The notes: generated from the letters alone by a model not told the origin. A stretch of 64,000 nt of DNA from Lysobacterales bacterium 63-13 (GCA_001899855.1 MKWR01000024.1:18474-82473); one strand, 5' to 3'. Numbered from the stretch's first letter, positions 1 through 9,091 are shown. A program made the numbers and translations.

Positions 1-193
1 CCGCGCCAAAGATGAATCCGCGCGCCTCGATGCCGCAGACGCAGGAAACCTGCAGATCGCGGAACGGCCGTACCAGTTGCGTGATCGATTCGGCAAATGC
101 CGCGCCATCACCCAGCAGCGGAGTCAGATCCTTGAAGCCGATTCCGGGCTTCGGGAAATCCGCCACGTCACGGATCCATTGACCGAGATTCAT
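1..193 (-). CDS. apt: Adenine phosphoribosyltransferase, N-terminal part (cut by window edge)
   Basis: Purine salvage enzyme that makes AMP from adenine and PRPP in the cytoplasm. Only the first ~64 residues are inside the window; the gene runs off the left edge. The translation starts [20 protein letters not shown], followed by [10 protein letters not shown] and ending in [12 protein letters not shown]. The FPKPGI(G/L)F-KD-TPLL block and the (G)IEARGF segment before the PRPP loop are characteristic of Apt. The ATG at 191-193 fits the usual N-terminus. It lies 41 bp downstream of the DUF2007-type gene on the same strand, so the two may be co-transcribed. The catalytic PRPP-binding loop lies outside the window and could not be checked. 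Confidence 0.9.
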   Translation of the reverse strand, partial: MNLGQWIRDVADFPKPGIGFKDLTPLLGDGAAFAESITQLVRPFRDLQVSCVCGIEARGFIFGA

Positions 194-234
194 GCGCCTC
201 CCCGACTTGCGCTTTATTGGGATGACATACCGGC

Positions 235-507
235 TCAGGGTGTCGCCGCGCCGGGCAGGTCGAAAAACCGGCCATCGGAAGGATCCACCTCGGCGCTCAG
301 CGCCTGGTCGATCTCCTCCACGATCGGCCGCGCGCGCTCGATGTCGATATCGGCAACCATGACGCTGACCAGGCCATTGACCGGCAATTCACCGGCCGCC
401 CCGGTCAGGAAAGCGCCATTGACGAAGGCCATCACGCCCACGCTTTCCAGCGCCATCCTGACCAGGTTGGCATCGATGATGGAAGCGGCGCGATAGACGA
501 TGTGCAT
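235..507 (-). CDS. DUF2007-type putative signal-transducing protein
   Basis: A 90-residue cytoplasmic protein beginning [20 protein letters not shown]. The pattern (an opening strand, then 'A..I.DA.LV...LE..GI.AFV.G.FL.GA.GELP..GLV.V.V...D...A') is the DUF2007 fold, a small ferredoxin-like domain whose function is unknown. A longer open frame continues upstream but looks like non-coding read-through; the start at 505-507 is where family similarity begins. It is immediately upstream of apt in the same direction. No catalytic residues are evident. The DUF2007 assignment rests on my recognition of the pattern. Confidence 0.75.
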   Translation of the reverse strand: MHIVYRAASIIDANLVRMALESVGVMAFVNGAFLTGAAGELPVNGLVSVMVADIDIERARPIVEEIDQALSAEVDPSDGRFFDLPGAATP

Positions 508-673
508 GTCGGCCAACCTTTGTACGGGACGCCCCATGGTACCCGCGAATGCGCCAGATCCTGAGCGCCACTCGAACCATTCCGCGCAAGGGCTTGAAAA
601 ATCAGCATGAAGTCGCGGTATGATCGGGCCGCTTTCGCTCGTCGGGGCGATACGGAAGCAACAAGGGGAAACA

Positions 674-694
674 CGCAGATCAGGAAGATCTGCG
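674..694. other. Perfect 8-bp inverted repeat in an intergenic region
   Basis: CGCAGATC and GATCTGCG are separated by AGGAA, in the 249 bp between the divergent DUF2007 and DUF3253 genes. There is no T-run, so it is not a convincing terminator. It may be an operator or a leader hairpin. Confidence 0.3.
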
Positions 695-756
695 CATGGC
701 GCCGAGGGACAGCCTTGTTGACAATCCGCAGGATTCCCGATTTGAATGACCAGGAC

Positions 757-1074
757 ATGATGGGCGATGCGTTCGCCGAGCGAATCCGCGAATGCGTGCT
801 TGAGCTGCTGATCGCGCGCGGCCCTGGCCGCACGATTTGCGTCAGCGAAGCCGCACAGACGCTGGCAACCCGCAGCGGCTATCACTGGCACGACCTCATG
901 CGCCCGGTCCGCACCATCTCCGCTCAACTGGCCGACTCGGGCACGATCGAAGCCCTGCAGCAGGAGGAGATCGTCGACATCCGGGTCGCCCGCGGCCCCG
1001 TGCGCCTGCGCCTGCGCGCCCTGCCCGGACAACGCAGCGCCCTGCCCGGACAACGCAGCGCCGAGGTGGGCTGA
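757..1074 (+). CDS. DUF3253-family small protein
   Basis: About 105 residues from ATG 757. The core reads MMGDAFAERIRECVLELLIA, then RGPGRTICVSEAAQTLA, a W-x-D-L-M-x-P-V-R block and a final RGPVRLRL strand. This is the winged-helix-like DUF3253 family, whose members have 'RGPGKTICPSE.AR' and 'RGPIRLR' blocks. Function is unknown. The frame is open back to ATG 607, but the extra residues do not look like the family; TTG 742 is another possible start, and no start has a strong ribosome binding site. The C-terminus is odd: ALPGQRS is encoded twice by a 21-bp tandem duplication, and the last codons lie inside an interspersed repeat (1051-1203). The tail is therefore probably a recent addition to the domain. 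Confidence 0.65.
   Translation: MMGDAFAERIRECVLELLIARGPGRTICVSEAAQTLATRSGYHWHDLMRPVRTISAQLADSGTIEALQQEEIVDIRVARGPVRLRLRALPGQRSALPGQRSAEVG
1021..1062. repeat. 21-bp perfect tandem duplication inside the coding sequence
   Basis: Two identical in-frame 21-bp units, 1021-1041 and 1042-1062 (CTGCCCGGACAACGCAGCGC plus one C), encode ALPGQRS twice at the C-terminus of the DUF3253 protein. The second unit overlaps the start of the larger interspersed repeat. Confidence 0.95.
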
Positions 1075-1203
1075 GCGCGGGATGACCAGCCGTCCGGCTG
1101 TTGAATGCCGCGATCCGGACATCGATTGCCGCAAGAGTGATTGATCCCGCGTTGGCGGAGTCCGCGCTTTTCCTGGCACCGCTCCCGGGACTATTGAGCA
1201 CGT
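1051..1203 (+). repeat. Interspersed repeat, copy 1 (pairs with 2955-3120)
   Basis: From CAACGCAGCGCC to about CTATTGAGCACG this segment aligns with 2955-3120 in the same orientation. Landmarks shared in order are CAACGCAGCGCC, GAGGTGGGCTGA / CAGGTGGACTGA, GGATGACC / GGAATGACC, ATGCCGCGATC, TTGCCGCAAGA, TGATTGATCC and CCGGG..TATTGA. Copy 1 lacks ~12 bp of the GGATTC..GATCC palindrome found in copy 2. I estimate by eye 70-75% identity. Confidence 0.8.
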
Positions 1204-1279
1204 CCCGCTGCGGCGACGGCGTGGCACCTGCGATGGGGGGCATCCGGATGCGCATCAAGGTTTCGCGGAGGCTTCGAAT

Positions 1280-2992
1280 GTGCGAGGAATGCGGGATGGC
1301 AAGGACAATGCGAATCCGGATCGAAACCGCGTGGTGACCGCTTGGCGCTTGCCCTTGCTGCGTTGGCTGCCGCTGCTGTTGCCGGCCCTGCTGGCGTTCG
1401 CCGCCCTGCTGCCGCTGTTGCAGGCCGGCTACGTCGCGGACGACTGGGCCATACTGGCGCTGGTGCGGCACGGCGCGACGCCGCTCGAGTATTACTTCGC
1501 CGATCACACCGCGACCTATTCCTATCGACCCAACGGCATGCTGGCCTGGTATCTGGTCGCCGCCGCCTTTGGCGATGCGGCGCTCCCGCAATACGTCGTG
1601 CAGATCGCCATCCACGCGCTGAACGCGGCCCTGCTTGCGCTATTGCTGCTGCGCCTCGGCTGCACGCGCTGGACGGCGCTGTTGATCGGCAGCGTGTTCG
1701 CCCTGCATCCAGCGGCGGTGGCGACGGCAGCCTGGTTGGCGGATCGCTTCGATCTGCTCGCCGTCAACGGCTGCCTGCTGCTCCTGCTCGCCGTGCACGC
1801 CTGGATTCGCCGGGGTTCGGCGTCCGCTGTGTGCGCCATTGCGCTGGCCGCGGCGTGGGCCATCGGGGCCAAGGAAACCGCCATCGTTGCGCTGCCGGTC
1901 ACGCTGGCCTGGGTCCTGCTCGGACGACGTCCGCACAGGTTGATCCCCATGCTCGCGGCGACCTTGCCGTTCATTGCCGCACTCGGTCTGCGCTGGTGGA
2001 CTTTCGGCGGCTCCGGTCTCGACAAGGTTGCGGGCGAACCACTGCAGCCGCTGCAACTCGTCTTCGGCATCGGCTACTGGCTGTGGCGATTGCCGGAGGC
2101 CCTGCTGCGCATGCCGCCGCTGGCGATGACGACACTGCTGGGTGAGGCAATCCTGCTGCTCCTCATCCTCGGCAACGCTCGCCAATGCCAGCGTGCCTTG
2201 GGGCATCGGCATACCAGTCGGGGTTTGAACGCCTGCCTGCTCTCGTTTGCGGGCGTGGCCCTGCTGCTGTTGCCGGCGCTGCCGCAGGCACCGGTCGCCG
2301 CACTGGTCCTGGGTGGCGGCGAACCGCTGGCGATCGCGGTCAATCACCGCTTTTACTACCTGGCCCTGATCGGCCTGGGTCTGTGCTTGGCGCCGATCCT
2401 GGACCGGCTCGCCGAGATTGGCTGGCGTCGGTCGCTTGTCGTCGCGACCGCGTTGCTGGCAATCGCGTGGCTGGTTGGTGACTGGCGTCATGCCACGCAT
2501 CTGCGGCAGTCCAGCGCCGGCCCTGGCCGCATGCAACTGGTCGAAGCCATCGCCGATGCGGCGCGCGCGCACGCGACGAAGCCAGCTTGCCTGATCTACC
2601 TGGACGGCCTGCCGCCGGGGAATTCCGACGTGCAGGCCTACATCGACCTGGTGGCAAAAAGCCAACTCGATCGGGAAAGCGAGGCGATGTCCTGCATCGT
2701 GCTAGGCAATACGCGAAGCACCTTTGCCCTCGTCGCCGACACGGCGGAGTCAGCGCCCCTTGTCGCACGCATTCCCCTGCGCCAACTCGACGGTGCCCGC
2801 CTCGCGCCGCGACCGGTCATGAACGGTCGCCTGCGGGTCATCTTCCCTGACGCCATCAGCCCAGGGCAGATCGACGACTTGCCCAATTCCTGCCTGCTGC
2901 GCTGGAACGGCCACGCCTTCGACCCGAATTGCGCGCACGCGGCTCCCGCCGCGGCAACGCAGCGCCCAGGTGGACTGAACGCTGGATTCTGA
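1280..2992 (+). CDS. Multi-pass membrane protein, GT-C glycosyltransferase-like
   Basis: About 570 residues with roughly ten hydrophobic segments in the first ~420 residues, then a soluble C-terminal domain of ~150 residues. The first predicted external loop contains YVADDWAIL; an acidic pair here (DD or ED) is the catalytic signature of GT-C transferases (ArnT/PMT/DPM-dependent type), which use polyprenyl-phosphate sugars. Residues 'YSYRPNGMLAWYLV' and 'NHRFYYLALIG' fit aromatic-rich membrane helices of that superfamily. The start is uncertain: GTG codons at 1331/1334, just before AWRLPLLRW, would give a more usual N-terminus than ATG 1280. It stands alone and is flanked on both sides by copies of the same repeat. 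The final ~12 residues are encoded by repeat copy 2. Sugar donor and acceptor cannot be told. Confidence 0.6.
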   Translation: MRGMRDGKDNANPDRNRVVTAWRLPLLRWLPLLLPALLAFAALLPLLQAGYVADDWAILALVRHGATPLEYYFADHTATYSYRPNGMLAWYLVAAAFGDAALPQYVVQIAIHALNAALLALLLLRLGCTRWTALLIGSVFALHPAAVATAAWLADRFDLLAVNGCLLLLLAVHAWIRRGSASAVCAIALAAAWAIGAKETAIVALPVTLAWVLLGRRPHRLIPMLAATLPFIAALGLRWWTFGGSGLDKVAGEPLQPLQLVFGIGYWLWRLPEALLRMPPLAMTTLLGEAILLLLILGNARQCQRALGHRHTSRGLNACLLSFAGVALLLLPALPQAPVAALVLGGGEPLAIAVNHRFYYLALIGLGLCLAPILDRLAEIGWRRSLVVATALLAIAWLVGDWRHATHLRQSSAGPGRMQLVEAIADAARAHATKPACLIYLDGLPPGNSDVQAYIDLVAKSQLDRESEAMSCIVLGNTRSTFALVADTAESAPLVARIPLRQLDGARLAPRPVMNGRLRVIFPDAISPGQIDDLPNSCLLRWNGHAFDPNCAHAAPAAATQRPGGLNAGF

Positions 2993-3120
2993 TCCGGAAT
3001 GACCGGCCGTTCGGCTGCTGCATGCCGCGATCAAGGCATCGCTTGCCGCAAGAATGATTGATCCAGCGTCGGGGCGATTCCCTGCCTTTCGTTGACGACA
3101 CTCCGGGGAATATTGACGCG
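2955..3120 (+). repeat. Interspersed repeat, copy 2 (pairs with 1051-1203)
   Basis: This copy carries the palindrome GGATTC-TGATCC-GGAAT followed by GACCGGCC, typical of intergenic palindromic elements in this clade. It begins inside the 3' end of the upstream membrane-protein gene and supplies its stop codon at 2990-2992. It is in direct orientation to copy 1, so the two copies bracket the gene. Confidence 0.8.
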
Positions 3121-3403
3121 CATGGACCTTACCCTATTGCACTTGGAGATAATGCTGCATTGCGGCGAAGAGCGCTGAAGGCGGATTGACGGGGGCACAG
3201 CCGTGCTGACTGACGGCAGGCCGGAGATGTCGAAGCGAGCCTGGCGTGTCATCGATGACCCTCGTTGCGGCCATCCTTCGACCTGCATCCCTGAAGTCCG
3301 GCGGCAGAGCGAGCCGGGTTCGCCGGGGCAAGAGCCAGGCAGCCCCGAATCCGGGAAACAGGAGCCGCCGACGTCACGCTGAGCCCCTTCGGGTTCGCGC
3401 TCC
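3121..3403. other. Intergenic stretch with no recognised content
   Basis: This is the rest of the 411-bp gap between two convergent genes, after repeat copy 2. I see no convincing open frame, terminator, tRNA or further repeat copy in it. Confidence 0.5.
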
Positions 3404-4474
3404 TCAATCCGGCGCCGGCAGGTCGAATCCGTTGCGATAGATGACGTCCCACGAGGGCACGGCAAACGGCGTGCCGAGGAAGCCGGGGCCCAGCGTGTCG
3501 CCGGAGAGCTCGCGCAACGGCGGGACATTGTAGGCGGCGTCTTCGTTGAAGACGATCACGCGATGGGTCGCCGTGGTGCTCTGTGATGTCCCGGTGCTGA
3601 CCATGATGCGGCGTTCGTAGGGATCGTGGGCGATGCCGATGTAGTAGTGGCCGGCCGGTCGGTTGAGTCGCGACAGGCCGCCGGCAATCGTGTAGAGCGG
3701 CGTCGCGGCACCGCTGGCGTTGTCGGGGAAAACGGCTATGCGGCCGATGTAGCTCTGGTCGGCGAGGATTGTCGTGGCGAGCACGTAGAACAGATGCCTG
3801 CGCTGATCGTGGGCAATGCCGACTGCACCGGCGACGCCGTTGCCGGTGAGCATGCGCGTCGGCGCGACGTTGCCGTTGGATGTCCGCGCGTGGAAGACGA
3901 TGCGGCGCGCGTTGGTGCCCGGCTCGGAGTCGCTGACGACATATTCGTCGGTATCGGGCAGGTAGATCAGGGAAGTGGGGTTTTTGAGTTGCGTCGTCGG
4001 ATCGGCACCGCCGCCCCAGCCAATCGTGCGCAGCGCAGAGACCGTGTTGCCATTCGCGTTCAATGCATAGGTGGCGATGCAGCAATTGCTGGCGATGACG
4101 CCGAGTTCGCCGTGTGCGAACACCGGCGCATTCGCGCGCGTCTGCAACAGCGTCGGCGGGTTGATCACGCGCAGCGGAGCGACGTCGCCGGCGGCGAATG
4201 CCGGATAGACACGGATCGCCTGGCCGTTGAAGTCCGAGACGTAGAGCAGGCGCTCGTTCGGCTCGTAGGTCACCCACTGCGTGTCGGTGAGTCCGGTCGC
4301 CGGTCCGCCGACTTCAAAAGACGCGGCGCCGGTGCCGTCCACGGCTGGGCCAAAGATGCGGAACGGCACGCCGGTCTGTCCTGGACGGGAATAACCGCCG
4401 ATGCCCATGTCGGCATTGGCGGGCAGGGCGAACACGAGGGTGGCGACGACGGCAGACAGCAGGCAGATGCGCAT
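3404..4474 (-). CDS. Secreted beta-propeller (NHL/lactonase-like) protein
   Basis: A 356-residue protein with a clear signal peptide (MRICLLSAVVATLVFALPANADM, cleavage after ANA). The mature part repeats a pattern 'R.I.V.....SG.A.P.R.I.G..T.L..P.G.A.D...R.LYV': examples are NERLLYVSDFNGQAIRVYPA, DTDEYVVSD and QRRHLFYVLATT. This is typical of six- or seven-bladed NHL/SMP-30-like propellers. A Cys pair (SNCCIATY) lies mid-protein. The last 14 residues, DVIYRNGFDLPAPD, contain a D-x-I-Y-x-x-G-F-D motif shared with the nuclease at 9202 and the protease at 20358. The gene is monocistronic. No enzyme residues were recognised; it may be a binding or surface protein. Confidence 0.7.
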   Translation of the reverse strand: MRICLLSAVVATLVFALPANADMGIGGYSRPGQTGVPFRIFGPAVDGTGAASFEVGGPATGLTDTQWVTYEPNERLLYVSDFNGQAIRVYPAFAAGDVAPLRVINPPTLLQTRANAPVFAHGELGVIASNCCIATYALNANGNTVSALRTIGWGGGADPTTQLKNPTSLIYLPDTDEYVVSDSEPGTNARRIVFHARTSNGNVAPTRMLTGNGVAGAVGIAHDQRRHLFYVLATTILADQSYIGRIAVFPDNASGAATPLYTIAGGLSRLNRPAGHYYIGIAHDPYERRIMVSTGTSQSTTATHRVIVFNEDAAYNVPPLRELSGDTLGPGFLGTPFAVPSWDVIYRNGFDLPAPD

Positions 4475-5047
4475 GATCGGTGAGGTTCTGGATTTGCCCG
4501 CTACTACGCGGATCGATGGCAGAAGCCTTAACAGCCTGTTGAAATGCTCCCGGACTCATTGCCCTGCTGCACTTGATTCGACGACAGCCAAATCATTTTC
4601 GTTCATCGCCGGCTTGCGACGGCCATTGGTGCCGCGCTTCTTGATCCGTATCGCCTGCGCGGGCCAAACGTGCCTGTCTCGGTAGATGGCCTTCCCACCG
4701 ATTGGACAATCAAGGTTGAATGGTTTGCCGTCATCATCAGTATGAAATTCTGGTGAACGCGGCGGGATGCGCATCGGGACTTCCACGATTTCGTGTTTGC
4801 ACGAATCCGGGGCCATGGACATTTTCCTTCTTGCTGCGCTGTCAGCCCGATTGTGGTGACGAAACGGTTGTCCCCACCGCTGGAATGGCAAACGTGCCAG
4901 GAACCCGCTGCGACTCCATTTCCTCCGGCGGCAGCCGCGGACTCGGATCAACTTGCCGATAGCGCGCAATCCACAAATACCGCTTGTTTCAATTGGGCTA
5001 CTGCAGCAAGATCGGCGGGGTCCTTCTACAACTTCGTCAAGCCTCTC
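4475..5047. other. 573-bp region of uncertain coding content
   Basis: Between the beta-propeller gene and the zinc-ribbon gene. The only candidate is a 72-codon minus-strand frame (4556-4774). Longer frames on both strands read poorly and have no recognisable family. Confidence 0.4.
4556..4774 (-). CDS. Possible small hypothetical protein
   Basis: 72 residues from ATG 4774, starting MRIPPRSPEFHTDDDGKPFN, then LDCPIGGKAIYRDRHVW and a basic stretch (IRIKKRGTNGRRKP). The composition (charged residues, a single Cys, no stop-rich bias) is compatible with a real soluble protein, but I know no family for it. It could be a chance frame. It lies antisense to nothing convincing, in a lower-GC pocket next to the zinc-ribbon gene. 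Confidence 0.3.
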   Translation of the reverse strand: MRIPPRSPEFHTDDDGKPFNLDCPIGGKAIYRDRHVWPAQAIRIKKRGTNGRRKPAMNENDLAVVESSAAGQ

Positions 5048-5440
5048 ATGAAGTCCTCCGACAAGTTCCAGCGCATGGCATTGCGGCTCGCGGCAGGGAA
5101 CCGCTTGCCCGCGCCAGCCAAGGTTTCCGGCGGGGGACCGGCATATCTGGTTGCGCACGCCTGCTTCGCCTGTCACAAGAGCTTCAAGCTCTTGCCCCGA
5201 GAGCAACCCGTGACATGCCCAAATTGTGGGGGCGAGTTGCATCAGATGGGTCAGTCCTTCAAGGCACCTGTCGCTCGCGATGCTGAGCAGTGGGCCAAGG
5301 TCGAGGCCTTGTACCGTGCGGGCTTTCGATTCTTCAGTTGCCGAAGTCACGAATGTCCACCGCTCCCAGCCAAGCTGTCCGAGGTTGAGCAGTTCATCCG
5401 TGAAAACCCTGGGCACCCGTTCCGGGTGCGCGGCACCTGA
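5048..5440 (+). CDS. Zinc-ribbon protein of unknown function
   Basis: About 130 residues from ATG 5048 (MKSSDKFQRMALRLAAGNRL). The C-terminal ~90 residues are the conserved part: HACFACHKSFKL, then VTCPNCGGELHQMGQSFKAP, then QWAKVEALYRAGFRFFS, and finally LSEVEQFIRENPGHPFRV. Two CxxC pairs (CFAC and CPNC) make a treble-clef or rubredoxin-like zinc site. Small proteins with this layout occur widely in gammaproteobacteria without a known role. The frame is open upstream to 4793 but that extension looks non-coding. Its codon use is less GC-biased than its neighbours, and the stop is followed by CAATTCTTCAAG, which resembles one half of an integron attC (see rejected items). Confidence 0.65.
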   Translation: MKSSDKFQRMALRLAAGNRLPAPAKVSGGGPAYLVAHACFACHKSFKLLPREQPVTCPNCGGELHQMGQSFKAPVARDAEQWAKVEALYRAGFRFFSCRSHECPPLPAKLSEVEQFIRENPGHPFRVRGT

Positions 5441-5695
5441 CAATTCTTCAAGAGACTTAGACGCTCCCCCGGCTTGGCGGACACCCTGACCCGACTGTTC
5501 GTTAGCCCTCATCATGGCCAACCCCGGCTCCTGCACCCCGTATCGATGCAGCCGCGGGTTAAAGGCGACGGCCGTTCGCCTGCGTCAGCTCCCGGATGAA
5601 TCGGAACACCCCCGACATTCCCGATTCCCTACTCCCCGCCCCCAGCAGTTAAACTTGCCGATTGACCCAGTACCGCCCGGTGCGGCTTTATCGGC

Positions 5696-7426
5696 ATGAC
5701 TGAAACGACCACCCCGACCAATTTCATCCGCCAGATCGTCATCGCCGATCAGGCCAGCGGCAAGCATGCCGGTATCGTGCAGACGCGTTTTCCGCCGGAG
5801 CCGAACGGCTACCTGCACCTTGGTCATGCCAAGAGCATCTGCCTGAATTTCGGCATTGCGCGTGATTTCGGCGGAACCTGCAACCTGCGTTTCGATGACA
5901 CCAACCCCGCGCGCGAGGACATCGAGTATGTCGAGGCGATCCGCGAGGATGTGCGCTGGCTGGGCTTCGACTGGGCCGAGCAGCGGCATGCCTCGGATTA
6001 TTTCGAGGTGTTCTATCGCTGCGCGATCAAGCTGATCGAGGACGGCAAGGCCTTCGTCTGTGATCTCAATGCCGACGAGGTGCGCGAATATCGCGGCACG
6101 CTGACCGAGCCTGGGCGCAATTCGCCGTTCCGCGAACGCTCGGTCGCCGAGAACCTCGACCTGTTCCGGCGCATGCGTGCCGGCGAGTTTGCCGATGGCG
6201 CGCGCACGCTGCGCGCGAAGATCGACATGGCCTCGGGCAACATCAACATGCGCGATCCGGCGATTTTCCGCATCCGCAAGACCAGCCACCAGAACACCGG
6301 CGATGCCTGGCCGATCTACCCGATGTACGACTACGCACACTGCATCTCCGACGCGGTCGAGGGCATCACGCATTCATTGTGCACGCTGGAATTCGAGGAT
6401 CACCGACCGCTGTATGACTGGTGCCTCGACCAGATCGACCTGCCAGGCCATCCGCAGCTCGCCGAATCGATCGTCGCCGCCGGCCTGACCTACACGCCGC
6501 GCCGCCCGCAGCAGATCGAATTCGCCCGCGGCAACCTCGATTACACGGTGATGAGCAAACGCAAGCTCATGGCCCTGGTCCAGGATGGACTCGTCGATGG
6601 CTGGGACGATCCGCGCATGCCGACCCTGACCGGCGCGCGCCGGCGTGGATTCCCGGCAGCCGCCATCCGCCTGTTCTGGGAACGCGCCGGCATCAGCAAG
6701 CAGAACTCGGTCATTGAATACGGCGTGCTCGAAGGCTGCGTGCGCGAAGTGCTCGATGGCACGGCGCCGCGGCGCATGGGCGTGATCAATCCGCTGAAGC
6801 TGACCTTGATCAATCTGCCGACGGATCACGCCGAGACCCTGGATTTCCCGAACCACCCGAAGAATGACGCGTTCGGCCGCCGCAGCGTGCGTTTCTCGCC
6901 CGAGCTGTGGATCGAGCGTGATGATTTCCTCGAACAGCCGGTCAAGGGTTTCCATCGGCTGATGCCCGGCACCGAGGTGCGCCTGCGCGGCGCCGGCATC
7001 ATCCGCTGCGAGGAAGTGATCAAGGACGCGGCCGGCAAGGTCATCGAGCTGCGTTGCTCGATCGATGCCGAGAGCCGTCCCGGCTGCGCCGGTGCCGAGC
7101 GCAAGGTCAAGGGCACGATCCACTGGGTCGATGCACGCACGGCCATTGCCGCCGAGGTGCGCTTGTACGACCGCCTGTTCAATGTCGCCGATCCGGATGA
7201 CGACAGCGACGGCAAGACCTACCGCGATCACCTGAACCAGGAATCGCGCCGCGTCATCCAGGCCTGGCTTGAAGCCGACCTGGCCGAGGCCGGTGCCGAA
7301 TCGACATGGCAGTTCGAGCGTCTCGGCTATTTCGTGGCCGACCGCCATGACCACTCATCGGCGCAGCCGGTGTTCAATCGTGTCGTCACCCTGCGCGACA
7401 ACTGGACCAAGGCAGCCGGCCAGTGA
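5696..7426 (+). CDS. glnS: Glutaminyl-tRNA synthetase
   Basis: Class I synthetase that charges tRNA-Gln with glutamine. It has 576 residues, close to the usual ~555. The HIGH motif is [10 protein letters not shown] (residues 35-44), preceded by the TRFPPEPNG signature that separates GlnRS/eukaryotic GluRS from bacterial GluRS. The KMSKS equivalent is VMSKRK near residue 285. 'RFDDTNP' and '[12 protein letters not shown]' are further GlnRS blocks, and the C-terminal half is the anticodon-binding beta-barrel pair. The start at 5696 fits the family N-terminus. The stop overlaps the GTG start of the next gene by four bases (GTGA), so the deaminase is probably translationally coupled. Confidence 0.96.
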   Translation: MTETTTPTNFIRQIVIADQASGKHAGIVQTRFPPEPNGYLHLGHAKSICLNFGIARDFGGTCNLRFDDTNPAREDIEYVEAIREDVRWLGFDWAEQRHASDYFEVFYRCAIKLIEDGKAFVCDLNADEVREYRGTLTEPGRNSPFRERSVAENLDLFRRMRAGEFADGARTLRAKIDMASGNINMRDPAIFRIRKTSHQNTGDAWPIYPMYDYAHCISDAVEGITHSLCTLEFEDHRPLYDWCLDQIDLPGHPQLAESIVAAGLTYTPRRPQQIEFARGNLDYTVMSKRKLMALVQDGLVDGWDDPRMPTLTGARRRGFPAAAIRLFWERAGISKQNSVIEYGVLEGCVREVLDGTAPRRMGVINPLKLTLINLPTDHAETLDFPNHPKNDAFGRRSVRFSPELWIERDDFLEQPVKGFHRLMPGTEVRLRGAGIIRCEEVIKDAAGKVIELRCSIDAESRPGCAGAERKVKGTIHWVDARTAIAAEVRLYDRLFNVADPDDDSDGKTYRDHLNQESRRVIQAWLEADLAEAGAESTWQFERLGYFVADRHDHSSAQPVFNRVVTLRDNWTKAAGQ

Positions 7427-7986
7427 GCAGGCTCGCTGCCATCGAACTGAGCTTGCCGGAGTGGATCGACGCCGAGATCGATTTCACGGCGCGCTACGCG
7501 GATGACGATGCACGCATGGCGCTCGCCATTGGCCTGGCCCGGCGCAATGTCGAGCTGGGCACGGGCGGCCCGTTTGGCGCAGCGATCCTGCGCAGCGATG
7601 GCGAACTGATCGCGGTGGGCGTCAATCGCGTCGTGCCACAGCAATGCTCGGTTGCGCATGCCGAGATGATGGCTTTCATGGGCGCGCAGAAGCGGCTCGG
7701 ACGATTCCGCCTGAACGAGGATGGCGCACGCTACCTGCTTGCCACCAGCGCCCAGCCCTGCGCGATGTGCTACGGCGCGAGCTTCTGGGCGGGCATCGAC
7801 GAACTCGTGATTGGCGCACGCGCCGAAGATGTGATGGAGCTCAGCGAGTTCGACGAAGGCCCCCTGCCCGCCGACTGGATCGGTGAACTCGAGCAACGCG
7901 GCATTGCCGTCCGTCGCGATGTGCAGCGCCAGCCGGCGCGGGCGATCTTCGAACTGTACCGTTCGCTGGCCGGGACAAGCTATTGA
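7423..7986 (+). CDS. Nucleoside/guanine deaminase-like protein (CDA fold)
   Basis: A 187-residue zinc-dependent deaminase. Zinc ligands are H79 and the proton shuttle Glu in HAEMMAF, with PCAMC (residues 112-116) giving the two Cys ligands. The order H-A-E ... P-C-x-x-C and the 'GGPFGAAI' segment are those of guanine deaminases and related nucleoside deaminases (GuaD/TadA superfamily). It probably hydrolyses an amino group from a purine base or nucleoside in salvage; the substrate cannot be fixed from sequence. The start is a GTG overlapping the glnS stop. It is longer at the N-terminus than TadA and lacks TadA's tRNA-binding tail, so it is unlikely to be the tRNA deaminase. Confidence 0.85.
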   Translation: MSRLAAIELSLPEWIDAEIDFTARYADDDARMALAIGLARRNVELGTGGPFGAAILRSDGELIAVGVNRVVPQQCSVAHAEMMAFMGAQKRLGRFRLNEDGARYLLATSAQPCAMCYGASFWAGIDELVIGARAEDVMELSEFDEGPLPADWIGELEQRGIAVRRDVQRQPARAIFELYRSLAGTSY

Positions 7987-8023
7987 GCCACGGCGTCGCA
8001 TCCACGCGGACAAACGAACCGGC

Positions 8024-9091
8024 ATGAGCGCTTCCGGGCGCAGTGTCCTGGCCTACTGCCGGCCCGGCTTCGAAAGCGAATGCGCGCAGGAACTCGCCGC
8101 CAGGGATGCCGCGCTGGCGAGCGGAGGGTTTGCCCGAAGCACCCGTGACAGCGGCTTTGTCGAATTCGTCTTTCCCGATCCTGCCGCGCGCCAGCGCTTC
8201 ACTGCGTCTGTGACCTTGCCCGAGCTGACCTTTGCCCGCCAATTGCTGTGCGTCCATGCACGCATCGATGGCTTGCCGCGTGAGGATCGCCTGGGCGTGC
8301 TGATGCCGGCGATCCGTGCAACGGGCCGACGCCATCGCGATGCCTGGATCGAGTCGCCGGACAACGATGCCGCGCGCGAACTCGCCGGACTGTGCCGATC
8401 GCTGAACAATGCGCTGATCGCGGCGATGAAACGCGAGTCGCTGCTCGACGCACACTCGCCCTCACGCCTGCATGTCTGCCTGATCGACGCGCAAACCGCC
8501 CTGATCGCCGAAGCCGACATTGCCACGGCATCGAGCTGGCCGGGCGGCATCCCGCGCCTGCGTTTTCCGTCCGCCGCGCCAAGCCGCTCGACCCTCAAAC
8601 TCGAAGAAGCCTTGTTGACCCTGCTGGCTGCCGATGAACGCGAGCGCTGGCTGAAACCCGGCATGAGCGCAGTCGATCTCGGCGCGGCACCGGGTGGCTG
8701 GACCTGGCAACTGGTGCGTCGCTCGATCAGCGTCATCGCCGTCGACAACGGGCCGATGGATCAAGGCCTGCTCGATTCCGGCCTGGTCACCCATCTGCGT
8801 GCCGACGGATTCCGCTTCCAGCCGCAGAATCCGGTCGACTGGATGGTCTGCGACATGGTCGAGCAGCCGCGCAAGGTGGCCGCACGCATGGCCGAATGGC
8901 TGGCCGGCGGCTGGTGCCGCTTTGCCATCTTCAACCTCAAGTTGCCGATGAAGAAGCGCTACGACGAAGTCTGCCTGTGTCGCGCGCTCGTTCAGGAAAC
9001 CGTGGCCGCGGCCGGCAAACGGATCGAATGGCGCGCCCGCCAGCTTTACCATGATCGCGAGGAGATCACCGTCTTTGCCCGGATCCTGTGA
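8024..9091 (+). CDS. rlmM: 23S rRNA 2'-O-ribose methyltransferase RlmM
   Basis: SAM-dependent enzyme that methylates the ribose of C2498 (E. coli numbering) of 23S rRNA. It has 355 residues, as expected. The N-terminal THUMP-like part includes YCRPGFESECAQEL and the variable PSRLHVCL segment. The C-terminal Rossmann domain has DLGAAPGGWTWQL (about 217-229, SAM loop), AVDNGPM, DWMVCDMVEQP and the catalytic NLKLPMKKRY. ATG 8024 was chosen because MSASGRSVLAYCRPGF matches the family N-terminus; the frame upstream overlaps the deaminase out of frame. It follows the deaminase by 37 bp and may share its transcript. Confidence 0.95.
   Translation: MSASGRSVLAYCRPGFESECAQELAARDAALASGGFARSTRDSGFVEFVFPDPAARQRFTASVTLPELTFARQLLCVHARIDGLPREDRLGVLMPAIRATGRRHRDAWIESPDNDAARELAGLCRSLNNALIAAMKRESLLDAHSPSRLHVCLIDAQTALIAEADIATASSWPGGIPRLRFPSAAPSRSTLKLEEALLTLLAADERERWLKPGMSAVDLGAAPGGWTWQLVRRSISVIAVDNGPMDQGLLDSGLVTHLRADGFRFQPQNPVDWMVCDMVEQPRKVAARMAEWLAGGWCRFAIFNLKLPMKKRYDEVCLCRALVQETVAAAGKRIEWRARQLYHDREEITVFARIL

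Noticed and set aside
607..756. N-terminal extension of the DUF3253 protein from ATG 607
   Set aside because: The extra 50 residues do not fit the family, and a stable hairpin lies within them; a start near 757 is more likely.
5432..5508. attC-like integron recombination site after the zinc-ribbon gene (stop-CAATTCTTCAAG ... CGTTAGCC)
   Set aside because: The left half resembles attC, but the right half (GTTAGCC) breaks the GTTRRRY rule and is not complementary to the left half; no second site or integrase is seen.
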